Counted from the first letter of the stretch, positions 16,955 through 26,913 are shown. The stretch: DNA of 64,000 nt from Brevundimonas subvibrioides ATCC 15264 (GCF_000144605.1 NC_014375.1:2819501-2883500); one strand, 5' to 3'. The notes: generated from the letters alone by a model not told the origin. Made by a program: numbers and translations.

Positions 16955-17575
16955 TCAGATGCCGGCCTTCGCGGCCGGGCGGGCGCGGCAGGCGTCGAGC
17001 CAGCGGGCCAGGTGAGTGAACTCCTCGGGCGGGCGGTATTTGACCATGCGCGCGAAATCCAGCCCGACCGCGCCGACGATGTCGGCGATGGTGAAGCGGT
17101 CCAGCGCGATGAACTCATGCTCGGCCAGATGCCGGTCCAGGGTCTTCATGAAGCGCTCGGCTGACACACGGTTGTAGTCGGCGACCTGGGGCTGCTGGGT
17201 GGCTTCCAGAACGGCCAGGGCCGGGTGGGTCAGGCGCACGTTCAGCATGATGGGGTTGGCCAGATAGAATTCGCAGCGGCGGGTCCACATCTCGACGACG
17301 GCCTGTTCGCGCGGGTCGTGTCCGAACAGGTTGGGCTCGGGGTAGAGCGCTTCCAGATAGCGGCAGATGGCGACCGATTCCGAGACCACCGTGCCGTCGT
17401 CCAGTTCCAGGGCGGGAACATGGGGCACGCCAACTTTCGCGCGGTAGTCCGGCGTCTTGTGGTCGCCCGACATGATGTCGACCTGGACGATCTCGACGTC
17501 CTCGATGCCCTTTTCGGCCATGACCCAGCGGACGCGCCGGGGGTTGGGGGCCCGAAAGGAATCATACAGCTTCAT
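16955..17575 (-). CDS. glutathione S-transferase family protein
   Basis: A 206-residue glutathione S-transferase. The N-terminal thioredoxin-like domain shows MKLYDSFRAPNPRRVRWVMAE-type start residues, the cis-Pro site VPHVPALELDDG and the SES motif for glutathione binding (VVSESVAICRYLEALYP). The C-terminal helical domain includes FTIADIVGAVGLDFA, the conserved N-capping region. Specific substrate unknown. It follows the nucleoside transporter by 17 nt and is probably co-transcribed with it. Confidence 0.92.
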   Translation of the reverse strand: MKLYDSFRAPNPRRVRWVMAEKGIEDVEIVQVDIMSGDHKTPDYRAKVGVPHVPALELDDGTVVSESVAICRYLEALYPEPNLFGHDPREQAVVEMWTRRCEFYLANPIMLNVRLTHPALAVLEATQQPQVADYNRVSAERFMKTLDRHLAEHEFIALDRFTIADIVGAVGLDFARMVKYRPPEEFTHLARWLDACRARPAAKAGI

Positions 17576-17592
17576 CGGATCCGCCTTTTCGT

Positions 17593-18864
17593 TCAGCCGA
17601 ATATGGAGGCGGGCATCGCGCCCACAACCGCCGCCGTCATCAGGGTGGCCAGGAAGCCGGCGAACAGGGCCTTCCAGACCATGCCCAGAACCTCCTCGCG
17701 GCGCTCCGGGATCAGGACCGACAGGCCGGTGACGGTGATGCCGACCGAGCCGATGTTGGCGAAGCCGCACAGGGCATACGTCATCAGCATGCGCGTGCGC
17801 TCGCTCATGTCCCCGGACGGGATCTTGCCCAGTTCGATGAAGGCGACAAACTCGGTCAGGGTCAGCTTGGTGCCGAGAAGCCAGCCGGCCCGGCCCGCCT
17901 CGGACCAGTCCACGCCCATCAGCCAGGCGACCGGCATGAACAGCCAGCCCAGCAGGCGCTGCACGGTGACCTGATCGCCGAAGATCCAGAAGCCGCCGAT
18001 CATGATGTTGACCAGCGCCACCAGGGCCACGAACACGATCAGCACGGCAGAGATGTTCAGCACGACCATCAGGCCGTCGGCCGTGCCCTTGACGATGGCG
18101 TCGATGGCGGAGTCGTATTTCAGGGCCGAGCCGTAGTCGGCCACCGCCCCGCCCTCGCCCGGCTTTTCCGGGATGATGATGCGGGCCAGCAGCACCCCGG
18201 CCGGGGCCGAGACGATCGAGGCGACCAGCACGTGGCCGGCCGCATTGGGCAGGGTCGCCGACAGGATCGAGGCATAGGCCACCATGGTGGAGCCCGCGAC
18301 GGTGGCCAGACCCACCACCATCATCAGGAAGATCTCGGACCGGGTCAGCTTGTCCAGATAGGCCCGGATGACGATCGGGCTCTCGATCATGCCAAGGAAG
18401 ATGTTGGCCGCGACGGCCAGGGCCGAGGCGCCGCCCAGCCCCATGGTCTTCTGAAACAGGAAGCCGAAACCGAGGGTGATCCACTTCAGGATCTTCCAAT
18501 GCCACAGCAGGGCCGACAGCGCCGAGATGACGAGGATCAGGGGCAGGACGTTGAAGGCGAAGGTGAACAGGCCGCCCGGGTTGGTGACGGCGTAGGGCTG
18601 ATCTCCCCCCGCGAGAAAGCCGAACACGAATTTCGTGCCCTCCGAGGTGGCGATCGCCAGGCCGTCGACGGCCCCCGTGACGGCGGCCAGCACGCCCTGC
18701 GATCCCGGAATGGCGAACAGCGCCAGAACCAGCAAGGCCTGAACCCCGATCGCGCCCAGCGTCAGCCGCCAGGGAAACCGCGCCCTGTTCTCGGACATCA
18801 GCCAGCAGGCGGCGACGATGGCGATAAGGCCGCCGAGGCTCTGGAGGTTCAGTGTCGTGAACAT
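17593..18864 (-). CDS. concentrative nucleoside transporter (CNT/NupC family)
   Basis: A 423-residue inner-membrane transporter of the CNT family, which imports nucleosides with H+ or Na+. Typical segments are seen: the VLPLILVISALSALLWHW stretch, GLGGASALAVAANIFLGMIESPIVI, GLATVAGSTMVAYASIL and CGFANIGSVGI near the C terminus. About ten membrane helices are expected and the length is normal. It starts a two-gene unit with the glutathione S-transferase. GGGGAAAG precedes the ATG. Confidence 0.93.
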   Translation of the reverse strand: MFTTLNLQSLGGLIAIVAACWLMSENRARFPWRLTLGAIGVQALLVLALFAIPGSQGVLAAVTGAVDGLAIATSEGTKFVFGFLAGGDQPYAVTNPGGLFTFAFNVLPLILVISALSALLWHWKILKWITLGFGFLFQKTMGLGGASALAVAANIFLGMIESPIVIRAYLDKLTRSEIFLMMVVGLATVAGSTMVAYASILSATLPNAAGHVLVASIVSAPAGVLLARIIIPEKPGEGGAVADYGSALKYDSAIDAIVKGTADGLMVVLNISAVLIVFVALVALVNIMIGGFWIFGDQVTVQRLLGWLFMPVAWLMGVDWSEAGRAGWLLGTKLTLTEFVAFIELGKIPSGDMSERTRMLMTYALCGFANIGSVGITVTGLSVLIPERREEVLGMVWKALFAGFLATLMTAAVVGAMPASIFG

Positions 18865-18951
18865 GGGTGTTCGTCTTTCCCCGATCCGTTCCGGGCGGAT
18901 CCGCGGTGCCGCTTGAACGCGACTGGAGGCCGGGCTGCAAGCCCCTTCGCC

Positions 18952-20214
18952 TCAGTCCTGCGCATCGATGGTGTCGGCCGCCTCGCCGATGGCCTGCCAG
19001 ACGCGATCCAGGTCCGCCGGATCGATGCAATAGGGGGGCATCACATAGACGGTATCGCCCAGCGGGCGGACCAGCAGATCCCGCTCGGCGAAGAAGGCCT
19101 TCAGCCACGGTCCCCGGCCGGACAAATAGCCTCCGCGCGCGCCGTCAAAGTCCACCGCGGCGATGGTCCCGAGGCGGCGAGGGTTGGACAGGGCCGGATG
19201 GCCGGCGATGCAGTCCAGACCCGCCTGCTGCGCGCTGCCGAGGGCCGTGACCCGATCGAGCATCGGCTCGTCGCGCCAGATCGCCAGGTTCTCGGCGGCC
19301 ACGGCGCAGGCGATCGGGTTGGCGGTATAGCTGGACGAGTGGAAGAACATCTTCGAGCGGTCGGTCGACCGGTGCGCCTCGAAGATCGGGGCTGTGGCGA
19401 GGGTCGCGGCCAGGGGCAGGGCTCCGCCGGTCAATCCCTTGGACAGGCACAGGATGTCCGGTGACACCCCGGCCTGCTCGCAGGCCAGCAGGGTGCCCGT
19501 GCGGCCCCAGCCAGTCATGACCTCGTCGGCGATAAACAGGACCCCGTGGCGGGCGCAGATCCCGGCATAGGCGCGCAGGGTCTCGGCGGAATAGATCAGC
19601 ATGCCGCCGGCCCCCAGGATCAGGGGCTCGACGATGAAGGCGGCGGGCTTCGGCTCCTGCCGGCAAAAGGCGTCGAGGGCGTCGAGGCTGGCCTGTTCCA
19701 TACCCGCTGCCGGGAACGGAACGGTCGCCACGTCGAACAGCAGCGGCGCATAGGCCTGGTTGAACACGCCCCGCTCGCCCACCGACATCGTTCCGATGGT
19801 GTCGCCGTGATAGCTGTGCTGCATCACCACGATGCGGTGGCGAGGCCGGTCCGTGTTGGCCCAGAAGCCCAGCGCCATCTTCAGCGCCACCTCCACCGCC
19901 GTCGAGCCGCTGTCGGAATAGAAGACGTGCTGAAGGGGCTCGGGCGTCATGTCGACCAAGCCACGCGCCAGGCTCTCGGCCGGTTCGTGGGTCCAGCCGG
20001 CGAAGATGATCTGGTCAAACCGCTCGCTGGCACTGCGGATCGCGGCCTGCAGCCGGGGGTGGCTGTGACCGTGGGTGATGACCCACCAGCTGGAGATGGC
20101 GTCGATCACGCGCCGCCCGTCGGCGGTGTGCAGGGCGGCCCCCTCCGTACGCACGACCTCGGGGATGGGCTCGTTCAGCCCGTGCTGGGTGAAGGGATGC
20201 CAGACCGGGCTCAT
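18952..20214 (-). CDS. bioA: adenosylmethionine-8-amino-7-oxononanoate aminotransferase
   Basis: A 420-residue BioA, the PLP enzyme that converts 8-amino-7-oxononanoate to 7,8-diaminononanoate in biotin synthesis. Class III aminotransferase features are clear: WHPFTQH at the N terminus, [40 protein letters not shown] and the PLP lysine in CLSKGLTGG. The last gene of ilvE-bioF-bioD-bioA; its ATG overlaps the bioD stop by 4 nt. Confidence 0.96.
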   Translation of the reverse strand: MSPVWHPFTQHGLNEPIPEVVRTEGAALHTADGRRVIDAISSWWVITHGHSHPRLQAAIRSASERFDQIIFAGWTHEPAESLARGLVDMTPEPLQHVFYSDSGSTAVEVALKMALGFWANTDRPRHRIVVMQHSYHGDTIGTMSVGERGVFNQAYAPLLFDVATVPFPAAGMEQASLDALDAFCRQEPKPAAFIVEPLILGAGGMLIYSAETLRAYAGICARHGVLFIADEVMTGWGRTGTLLACEQAGVSPDILCLSKGLTGGALPLAATLATAPIFEAHRSTDRSKMFFHSSSYTANPIACAVAAENLAIWRDEPMLDRVTALGSAQQAGLDCIAGHPALSNPRRLGTIAAVDFDGARGGYLSGRGPWLKAFFAERDLLVRPLGDTVYVMPPYCIDPADLDRVWQAIGEAADTIDAQD

Positions 20215-20834
20215 GAAAAGTCCCGGGTGTCGAACCCCTCGGCGAAGGCGGCTTCGAGCGTCTGCGGCGTCAGGCTCTCAAGCCAGGGCAGCCGGCCCAG
20301 TCGCTTCACCTGCCCGAAGCGGACGATGGCGGCCTCGGAGCTTTCTTGGGCCGGGCCGATGAAGGCCACACCCAGCACGGGCACCCCGCGCGACCGCAGG
20401 GCCTCCAGCGTCAGCAGGCTGTGGTTGATGGTGCCGAGGGCGGTGGAGGCGCAGACCACGACCGGCAGGCCCCAGCGGGCGAAGACGTCGGCGAACAGGA
20501 CATCGTGGTTCAGCGGCACCAGTGCCCCGCCCGCCCCCTCGATGATCAGGGGCCGCTCGCAGTCTGGCGGGATCAGGGCGTCGGCGTCGATGCGGACGCC
20601 CTCCAGATCGGCCGCGTGGTGCGGCGAGGCCGGGGTCCCCAGCCGCCAGGCCTCGGGAAGGATGCGGTCGGCGGGCAGGCAGGTCAGGGTCGCGACGCGC
20701 AGGGCATCGGTGCCGTCCTCCAGCCCCGCCTGCACCGGCTTCCAGTAGCAGCCGTCCAGCGCCCGGGTCAGGGCGGCGGCGAAGACGGTCTTGCCGATGT
20801 CGGTATTCGTGCCCGTGACGACGAAACGGCTCAT
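20211..20834 (-). CDS. bioD: dethiobiotin synthetase
   Basis: A 207-residue BioD, which makes dethiobiotin from diaminononanoate, CO2 and ATP. The P-loop GTNTDIGKT is at residues 8-16, the substrate lysine is in YWKPVQAG, and [12 protein letters not shown] is the conserved second nucleotide loop. The ATG overlaps the bioF stop by 4 nt and the stop overlaps bioA by 4 nt, so the three are translationally coupled. Confidence 0.96.
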   Translation of the reverse strand: MSRFVVTGTNTDIGKTVFAAALTRALDGCYWKPVQAGLEDGTDALRVATLTCLPADRILPEAWRLGTPASPHHAADLEGVRIDADALIPPDCERPLIIEGAGGALVPLNHDVLFADVFARWGLPVVVCASTALGTINHSLLTLEALRSRGVPVLGVAFIGPAQESSEAAIVRFGQVKRLGRLPWLESLTPQTLEAAFAEGFDTRDFS

Positions 20835-22006
20835 GCGGCGGGCTCCAGCAGCGGCTCCAGCACCTCGACCAGATCCTCGACATCCGTCATGGCGACATTG
20901 AGCGTCAGGGACAGCCGCAGTCGGGCGGTGCCGGCAGGGACGGTGGGCGGCCGGATGCCGCGCACGTCGAAGCCCCGGGCCTGAAGACCCTGCGCCACCG
21001 CCATGGTGCGGGCGTCGTTGCCCAGAACGACGGGCACGATCTGGGCCCCGGTCGACGGGATCCCCAATCGGTCGGCGAGCAGCCTCCCCGCCTCCGCCAT
21101 CAGGGTCGCCAGCCGCGCCTGACGGGTCTCGTCCTGCATCAGGCCCAGGGCCGCGCGGCAGGCGGCCGCCATCAGCGGCGAGGGCGCCGTCGAGAAGATG
21201 AAGCCCCGCCCCCGGTTGACGAGAAAGTCGATCACCGTCCGGTCGGCGCAGACCAGAGCCCCCTCGCAGCCCAGGGCCTTGCCACAGGTGCGCAGGGTGA
21301 TGACGTTTTCCCGCCCCTCGAGACCGGCCGCGAGACCGCGGCCACCGGGGCCGAACACGCCGGTCGCATGGGCCTCGTCGATCAGCAGGAAGGCGTCGTG
21401 ACGATCGGCGATGACCGCCAGATCGGCTAGGGGGGCGCGGTCCCCGTCCATCGAATACAGGCTCTCGACCGCGATCCAGACGCGACCGACGCCGCCGCCC
21501 GTGCGCCATCGGGCGATGGCGGCCTCGACCGCACCGGCGTCGTTGTGGGGGACGGCCACGGCCTCTGCCCGGCCGAGCCGCATGCCCTCATGGGCGCTGG
21601 CGTGAACGAGGGCATCGTGGACGATCAAATCGCCCCGTTGCGGCAGGGTCGCCAGCAGGGCCGCGTTGGCCGCATACCCGGATGAGAAATACAAGGACGC
21701 GGCGCTGCCGAAGACGGCCGCCGCCTCCTGTTCGAGCGCCTCATGCTCGGGGTGATTGCCGCGCAGCAGACGCGAGCCGCCCGACCCGATCGGGACACCG
21801 CGCGCGAGCGCCTCGCCCACCGCCTGGCGAAGGGCCGGGGACGCTGAAAGGCCGAGGTAGTCGTTGGAAGCGAAATCACGCCCGGCCCGGGGCGCGAGGC
21901 GCCGCAGGCGGTGGGCGTCCTGAAGGTCGGCCAGATGCGCGCGATGCCCGGCCAGCAGGGCCGGCCGGGACCGCGTCGCCTCAGGCAGCGTCAGCGTCGG
22001 TGTCAG
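20831..22006 (-). CDS. bioF: 8-amino-7-oxononanoate synthase, probable CTG start
   Basis: BioF, the PLP enzyme that joins pimeloyl-thioester and alanine. Hallmarks are [59 protein letters not shown] and the PLP lysine in CGKALGCEG. In this frame there is no ATG, GTG or TTG between the upstream ilvE region and a GTG well inside the conserved SNDYLGLS region. The best start is a CTG that overlaps the ilvE stop as CTGA, giving 391 residues and the normal 44-residue lead to SNDYLGLS. The same 4-nt overlap style is used by the neighbouring bio genes. Confidence 0.9.
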   Translation of the reverse strand: MTPTLTLPEATRSRPALLAGHRAHLADLQDAHRLRRLAPRAGRDFASNDYLGLSASPALRQAVGEALARGVPIGSGGSRLLRGNHPEHEALEQEAAAVFGSAASLYFSSGYAANAALLATLPQRGDLIVHDALVHASAHEGMRLGRAEAVAVPHNDAGAVEAAIARWRTGGGVGRVWIAVESLYSMDGDRAPLADLAVIADRHDAFLLIDEAHATGVFGPGGRGLAAGLEGRENVITLRTCGKALGCEGALVCADRTVIDFLVNRGRGFIFSTAPSPLMAAACRAALGLMQDETRQARLATLMAEAGRLLADRLGIPSTGAQIVPVVLGNDARTMAVAQGLQARGFDVRGIRPPTVPAGTARLRLSLTLNVAMTDVEDLVEVLEPLLEPAA

Positions 22007-22881
22007 GACTGACGCCGCACCAGCTTGCCGTAGTCGTCCATCAGGGACAGCGAGATATCGCCCGGCGTGAAGGTATATTCGCCGATCGACTGGACCGGCG
22101 TCACCTCGGCGGCCGAGCCGGTCAGGAAGCACTCGCTGAACGTGGCCAGTTCCTCGGGCCGGATGTGGCGCACGACCACCTCGATGCCCTTCGCCCGGGC
22201 GATGTCGATGACAGTCTGGCGCGTGATGCCGTTCAGGATGTGGGTCACGTCGGGGGTGTGGATCACGCCGTCTTGGACGAAGAAGACGTTGGCCCCGGTC
22301 GCCTCGGCGACGTATCCGCGCCAGTCCAGCATCATGGCGTCCGAGAAGCCGCGCCGCTCGGCCGCGTTCTTGGACATGGTGCAGATCATGTAGAGGCCGG
22401 CCGCCTTGGCGGTGGTCGGGGCGGTCGCCGGGTCGGGGCGACGCCATTTGGCCCACTCCAGCCGGATGCCCTTCTTCTTGACCTCGGGATCGAAATAGCT
22501 GGGCCAGTCCCAGACGGCGATGGCGACGTGGACCTTGTTGTTCAGGGCCGAGACGCTGACCTGTTCCGGGCCGAGGTAGGCGACGGGACGGATGTAGGCG
22601 TCCTCCATCCCCATCCGGGCGCAGGTTTCCTTGCAGGCCGCGTCGATCTCGGCCACGCTGTACGGCAGCGAAAAGTCCAGCAGCTCTGCAGAGCGCGCCA
22701 ATCGCTCGGAATGCTCTGTCAGCTTGAAGATTTCCCCGCCATACATACGCTCACCCTCGAACACCGACGAGCCGTAGTGCAGAGCATGGGTCAGAACGTG
22801 CGTTTTCGCTTCCCGCCAGGGTACGAAATCGCCGTCCATCCAGATCCAGCCATCACGATCGTCGAAAGGAACCAAGGCCAT
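22003..22881 (-). CDS. ilvE: branched-chain amino acid aminotransferase
   Basis: A 292-residue class IV PLP aminotransferase of the IlvE type, which interconverts Leu, Ile and Val with their 2-oxo acids. The PLP lysine is K159 in APTTAKAAGLY, and HYGSSVFEGERMY, EATGANVFFVQDG and GITRQTVIDIA are family segments. It leads the operon with bioF, bioD and bioA, an unusual partner for biotin genes. It is divergent from the response-regulator gene by 82 nt. Confidence 0.93.
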   Translation of the reverse strand: MALVPFDDRDGWIWMDGDFVPWREAKTHVLTHALHYGSSVFEGERMYGGEIFKLTEHSERLARSAELLDFSLPYSVAEIDAACKETCARMGMEDAYIRPVAYLGPEQVSVSALNNKVHVAIAVWDWPSYFDPEVKKKGIRLEWAKWRRPDPATAPTTAKAAGLYMICTMSKNAAERRGFSDAMMLDWRGYVAEATGANVFFVQDGVIHTPDVTHILNGITRQTVIDIARAKGIEVVVRHIRPEELATFSECFLTGSAAEVTPVQSIGEYTFTPGDISLSLMDDYGKLVRRQS

Positions 22882-22963
22882 TGAACAACGTCTCCTGCGT
22901 AGATTTCTCGCTTAGAACGCTCGAAGCGCCCGAGGTCAACGCCGCGCGTCCGGGAATGTTCGC

Positions 22964-23683
22964 ATGAGCAGTAGCCGTTCAGGGCCGGTGGCCGGGGCCG
23001 GTGTCGGTCGCCATCTGCTGATCGTCGACGACGACGACCGGATTCGCGAGCTGCTGAAGGAGTATCTGGCGCGCGAGGGCTATCGCGTCACCGGGGCCGC
23101 GCACGCCGCCGCCGCGCGTCGCCTGATGGAGCTGATCGAGTTCGACCTGGTCGTGCTGGACGTCATGATGCCGGGCGAGTCGGGCCTGGAACTGACCACC
23201 TGGGTACGGGGCAAGGCGCAGCTGTCCAGAACCCCGGTGCTGCTGCTGACCGCGCGAGGCGAGGCGGCCGACCGGATCGACGGCCTGTCGCGCGGGGCCG
23301 ACGACTACATGTCCAAGCCCTTCGATCCCAAGGAGCTGTCGCTGCGGATCGACGCGATCCTGCGGCGGACCGGGGTCAAGCCGATCATGCCGCGCGAGAT
23401 CCGGCTGGGCACGGCCATGTTCGACCTCGAGCGGCTGGAACTGACCCGCGACGGGGTTCCCATGCGGCTGACGGAGGCCGAGGCGCAGTTGCTGAAGACC
23501 CTGGCGCTGCACGCCCATGCGCCGGTCGAGCGGATGGACCTGTCCCCGGACACGGCCGACATCACAGGCCGGGCGGTGGACGTCCAGGTCACGCGGCTGC
23601 GCCGCAAGCTGGAGGCGGACCCGAAGAATCCGCGGTATCTGCAGACCGTGCGGGGCGTGGGCTATATGCTGGCCCCGGACTGA
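22964..23683 (+). CDS. OmpR-family response regulator
   Basis: A 239-residue two-domain regulator. The receiver has the acidic pocket VDDDDR, phospho-acceptor D66 in LVVLDVMMPG, and K118 in MSKPF. The C-terminal winged helix (about 140-239) ends YLQTVRGVGYML as in OmpR. The order ilvE, regulator, kinase resembles the petR region of other alphaproteobacteria, but no petP-type MarR gene is present. The kinase gene follows after one base, so the pair is co-expressed. Confidence 0.93.
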   Translation: MSSSRSGPVAGAGVGRHLLIVDDDDRIRELLKEYLAREGYRVTGAAHAAAARRLMELIEFDLVVLDVMMPGESGLELTTWVRGKAQLSRTPVLLLTARGEAADRIDGLSRGADDYMSKPFDPKELSLRIDAILRRTGVKPIMPREIRLGTAMFDLERLELTRDGVPMRLTEAEAQLLKTLALHAHAPVERMDLSPDTADITGRAVDVQVTRLRRKLEADPKNPRYLQTVRGVGYMLAPD

Positions 23684-23684
23684 C

Positions 23685-25028
23685 ATGAGGCTACTCCCCT
23701 TCCCCGTCTTCTGGCGCGTGCTGAAAAGACAGTTGCCGACGACGCTGTGGGGACGGTCGCTGCTGATCATCGTCCTGCCGATCCTGATCATGCAGGGGGC
23801 GGTGACCTGGGCCTTCTTCGACATGCACTGGCAGACCGTGACCGCGCGTCTGTCCGAGGGACTGGCCGGCGATGTGGCCTGGGCGGCCGAGAGCTATCGC
23901 GACGAGCCGACGCCGGCGAACCTGGCCGTCATCGCCGACCGGGGCGAGCGGTCCATGCAGCTGTCGATCGCGCTGCGACCGGACGCCAAACTGCCCGGCG
24001 AGCAGCGCCGCGGCCCGATCGGCGTGGTGGACCGGACGTTGGAAGCGGCCCTGGCGGCGCGGCTGGATCAGCCCTTCTGGTTCGATACGACCCGCTATCC
24101 CGCCTATGTGGACATCCAGGTGCAGCAGCCCACGGGAGTGCTGCGGATCATCGCCCCGCGCGAGCGGGCCGTGGCGACCCAGGCGCACATCTTCGTCCTG
24201 TGGCTGATGCTGGCGACAGTGCTGCTGATGGGGGTGGCCATCCTGTTCATCAGGAACCAGGTCCGCGCGATCGAACGGCTGGCCGAGGCGGCCGAAGCCT
24301 TCGGACGGGGCGAGATGTCGCCCAAATTCAAGCCGCACGGCGCGCGCGAGGTGCGGCAGGCGGCCGTCGCCTTCCTGGCCATGCGCGACCGGATCCAGCG
24401 TCACATCGAGCAGCGGACGGCGCTGCTGGCCTCGGTCAGCCACGACCTGCGCACGCCCCTGACCCGGCTGCGTCTGGAGCTGGCCCTGGCCCCGCAGTTC
24501 AAGCGTCAGAGCGCCATGAAGGGCGACCTCGACGAGATGGAGCATATGATCGACGAGTACCTGGCCTTCGCCAAGGGCGAGGCGGGGGAAGCCACCCAGG
24601 CCGTCGACGTGTCGGCGCTGCTGAAGGCCGCGGGCGAGGACGTCAAACGCGCCGGGGCCGAGGTCGAGATCGCGGCCCCGACCAGCCTGACCGCGTCCCT
24701 GCGGCCCATCGCCTTCAAACGGGCCCTGGCCAATCTGGCGGGCAATGCGGCGGCGCACGGCGAGCATGTGCGGCTGACCGCGCGGGCCCTGGCGTCGGGC
24801 GGGCTGGAGATCGCGGTCGAGGACGACGGCCCGGGCATCCCCGACGACATGCACGAGGAGGCCTTCCGGCCGTTCAGCCGGCTGGACGAGAGCCGCAACC
24901 AGAACCGCAAGGGCGTGGGGCTGGGCCTGGCCATCGCGCGGGACGTGGCGCGCGGGCACGGCGGCGACATCACCCTGGCCCGCAGCGAGCTGGGCGGGCT
25001 GCGCGCCCTGATCCGCCTGCCGGGCTGA
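23685..25028 (+). CDS. EnvZ-type sensor histidine kinase
   Basis: A 447-residue membrane kinase, partner of the upstream OmpR-type regulator. Membrane helices lie near residues 24-44 and 168-188 with a periplasmic domain between; a HAMP linker follows (NQVRAIERLAEAAEAFGRGE). H253 is in SVSHDLRTPLTRLRLE, and the ATPase domain shows NLAGNAAAHG, EDDGPGIPDD, FSRLDESRN and GVGLGLAIA. The signal is unknown. The ATG is one base after the regulator stop. Confidence 0.94.
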   Translation: MRLLPFPVFWRVLKRQLPTTLWGRSLLIIVLPILIMQGAVTWAFFDMHWQTVTARLSEGLAGDVAWAAESYRDEPTPANLAVIADRGERSMQLSIALRPDAKLPGEQRRGPIGVVDRTLEAALAARLDQPFWFDTTRYPAYVDIQVQQPTGVLRIIAPRERAVATQAHIFVLWLMLATVLLMGVAILFIRNQVRAIERLAEAAEAFGRGEMSPKFKPHGAREVRQAAVAFLAMRDRIQRHIEQRTALLASVSHDLRTPLTRLRLELALAPQFKRQSAMKGDLDEMEHMIDEYLAFAKGEAGEATQAVDVSALLKAAGEDVKRAGAEVEIAAPTSLTASLRPIAFKRALANLAGNAAAHGEHVRLTARALASGGLEIAVEDDGPGIPDDMHEEAFRPFSRLDESRNQNRKGVGLGLAIARDVARGHGGDITLARSELGGLRALIRLPG

Positions 25029-25108
25029 CCCCATCACATTGCGGGGACGGCACTGGCGAAGCCGGCCGGGGAAGCGCATCTTCCGGCGAGAGATTTCCGG
25101 AGGTCGCC

Positions 25109-25603
25109 ATGCGTCGTCTCGCCTTTTTCGCTCCCCTTGCCCTGGTCGCGGGTCTCGCCGCGTCGCCCGCCCTGGCCCAGAGCCCGCAGATCAATGTCAC
25201 GGTCGGCGGGGACCTGAGCCGCGAGGTCCGGACGCTGGGCCAGCGCGAGGTCGACCGGCAGATCGCGCAACTGACCGAAACGGTCTCGCGCGAGCTGGAG
25301 CGCGAAGGTGCCCTTCAGGGGGCCCAGATCAACCTGGTCCTGACGGACCTGAAGCCGAACCGGCCCACGATCGAACAGGCGAACGCCAAGCCCGGTCTGT
25401 CGATCATCGACAGTATCTCCATCGGCGGAGCCGCCATCGAGGGCGAGGTCGTGACCGCGGACGGGCAGCGTCGCCCGGTCCGGTTCTCGCGCTATTCGAC
25501 CTCGCTGGCCGACGTGATCGGCTACGGCACCTGGTACGACGCCGAGCGGGCCTACGATCGTCTGGCCAGCAATCTGGCGTCAGGCCGGCTGGTCTCCCGC
25601 TAG
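25109..25603 (+). CDS. secreted protein of unknown function
   Basis: A 164-residue protein with a clear signal peptide (MRRLAFFAPLALVAGLAASPALA, cleavage after ALA). The mature part has VTVGGDLSREVRTLGQREVD, an LTDLKPNRPTIEQ segment and a C-terminal SLADVIGYGTWYDAERAYD. It resembles small periplasmic proteins common in Caulobacterales, without assigned function. CCGGAGG precedes the ATG. The 3' end overlaps the convergent proC by 24 nt. Confidence 0.8.
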   Translation: MRRLAFFAPLALVAGLAASPALAQSPQINVTVGGDLSREVRTLGQREVDRQIAQLTETVSRELEREGALQGAQINLVLTDLKPNRPTIEQANAKPGLSIIDSISIGGAAIEGEVVTADGQRRPVRFSRYSTSLADVIGYGTWYDAERAYDRLASNLASGRLVSR

Positions 25604-26332
25604 GGCCTGCGCGCGCCGGATCGCGGCCTGGACGGCGGAGCGGGCGGTTGCGTCCAGCCCTGCCGCCTCGAGCGCGTCCAGCCCGGCCCGGGTCGTGCCG
25701 CCGGGCGAGGCGATCCGGGCGATCAGGTCGTCGAGTCCTGCATCGGTCCCTGCCCCGGCCCCGGCCGAGCGCAAGGCACCGCGCGTCAGCCGACTGGCCG
25801 CATCGGGCGACAGTCCCGCCTCGGACCCCGCCTCCGCCAAGGCCTGCGCCAGGGCGTAGAAGAAGGCGGGGGCCGAGCCGGCGACGGCGGTCGCGGCATC
25901 GATCAGCCCCTCCTCCTCCAGGTCCACGGTGTCGGCGATCGGGTCGAACAGGCTGTGGGCCTGAGCGCGGGCCCCGGCATCGGCCGACCAGATGGCGGCG
26001 ACGCCCTGGGCCTGGGCGACCGCCGTCGTGGGCATGACGCGGACGACGGGACGGCCCGGCAGGACGGCGGCGATGTCGGCGGCACGGACACCGGCCATGA
26101 CGGACAGGACGGTCGCGTCGGCCGGCAGGGTGGCCTCCAGCGGGGTGACGGCCTCGCGCCAGGCGGCGGGCTTCACCGCGATGACGAGAGTCCGGGTGCC
26201 GGGCGGACAGCCGGGGGGGCTCTGGCGGGTCAGGATCGCGGGGTCGAAGGCGATGCCAGCCAGCCGCCAGCCTTCGGTGATGGCCGACCCCAGACGGCCG
26301 TGACCGAGGAGGGTGACCCCGCCGACGGCCAT
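25580..26332 (-). CDS. proC: pyrroline-5-carboxylate reductase
   Basis: A 250-residue ProC-type reductase, the last step of proline synthesis. The NADPH-binding start is VTLLGHGRLGSAI, slightly unlike the common GxGxMG. The middle reads VIAVKPAAWREA and VVRVMPTTAVAQAQGV; the C-terminal signature is present as LIARIASPGGTTRAGLDALE. The gene lies one base upstream of the YbjN gene and overlaps the gene at 25109 by 24 nt at its 3' end. Confidence 0.92.
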   Translation of the reverse strand: MAVGGVTLLGHGRLGSAITEGWRLAGIAFDPAILTRQSPPGCPPGTRTLVIAVKPAAWREAVTPLEATLPADATVLSVMAGVRAADIAAVLPGRPVVRVMPTTAVAQAQGVAAIWSADAGARAQAHSLFDPIADTVDLEEEGLIDAATAVAGSAPAFFYALAQALAEAGSEAGLSPDAASRLTRGALRSAGAGAGTDAGLDDLIARIASPGGTTRAGLDALEAAGLDATARSAVQAAIRRAQALAGDQPA

Positions 26333-26333
26333 G

Positions 26334-26834
26334 TCAGGCCGTGCCGACGGTCTCGAACAGGCAGGAGTCGATCGCGTCCTGCGGCTTCTTGTTGCCGCGG
26401 ATCATGAAGTCGAACGCCGGATAGTAGCGGTCGGAGGCCTCGACGGCCGCGTCGATCATGGAGGCGGCCTGGGCCAGCGTCGGGCGCTCGCCGTGCGGCA
26501 GGGCGAGGGAGTGGCGGAAGACGATCTCGCCATCCTCGGCCCAGACCTCGAAATGGCCCATCCAGGTGCGCTGGTTGACCATCGACACCAGTTCATAGGC
26601 CGCGTTGCGGCGCGACTTGGTGGCGCGCAGGTCCAGCGCGCAGCACAGCTGCAGACAGTCGCCCTCGGGCCGCCACGCGAACCACAGCTCGTAGTCCTTC
26701 CAGTCTCCGGCCAGGGCGAAGGCCAGATCGCCGTCGTCGGTGCGGTCGAACGGCAGGTTCTCGGCGTTCAGAACGTGCTCGACCACATCCAGCGGATCAA
26801 AGGGGGCGTCGGCTTCGTGTCCGGCAACGTCCAT
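26334..26834 (-). CDS. YbjN domain-containing protein
   Basis: A 166-residue cytoplasmic protein with the YbjN fold, a type III secretion chaperone-like domain. Visible family segments are WKDYELWFAWRPEGD, LVSMVNQRTWMGHFEVW, and FRHSLALPHG. YbjN proteins affect motility and stress phenotypes in enterobacteria, but the role is unclear. It is directly upstream of proC with one base between, so likely co-transcribed. Confidence 0.88.
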   Translation of the reverse strand: MDVAGHEADAPFDPLDVVEHVLNAENLPFDRTDDGDLAFALAGDWKDYELWFAWRPEGDCLQLCCALDLRATKSRRNAAYELVSMVNQRTWMGHFEVWAEDGEIVFRHSLALPHGERPTLAQAASMIDAAVEASDRYYPAFDFMIRGNKKPQDAIDSCLFETVGTA

Positions 26835-26913
26835 CAGGAAAACTCGATCTCGTGGGAGGTCGGCCGCGACTCAGCAGCCTTGGAAGGACGGTAGGCGTGT
26901 TCGCGGATTCGGC

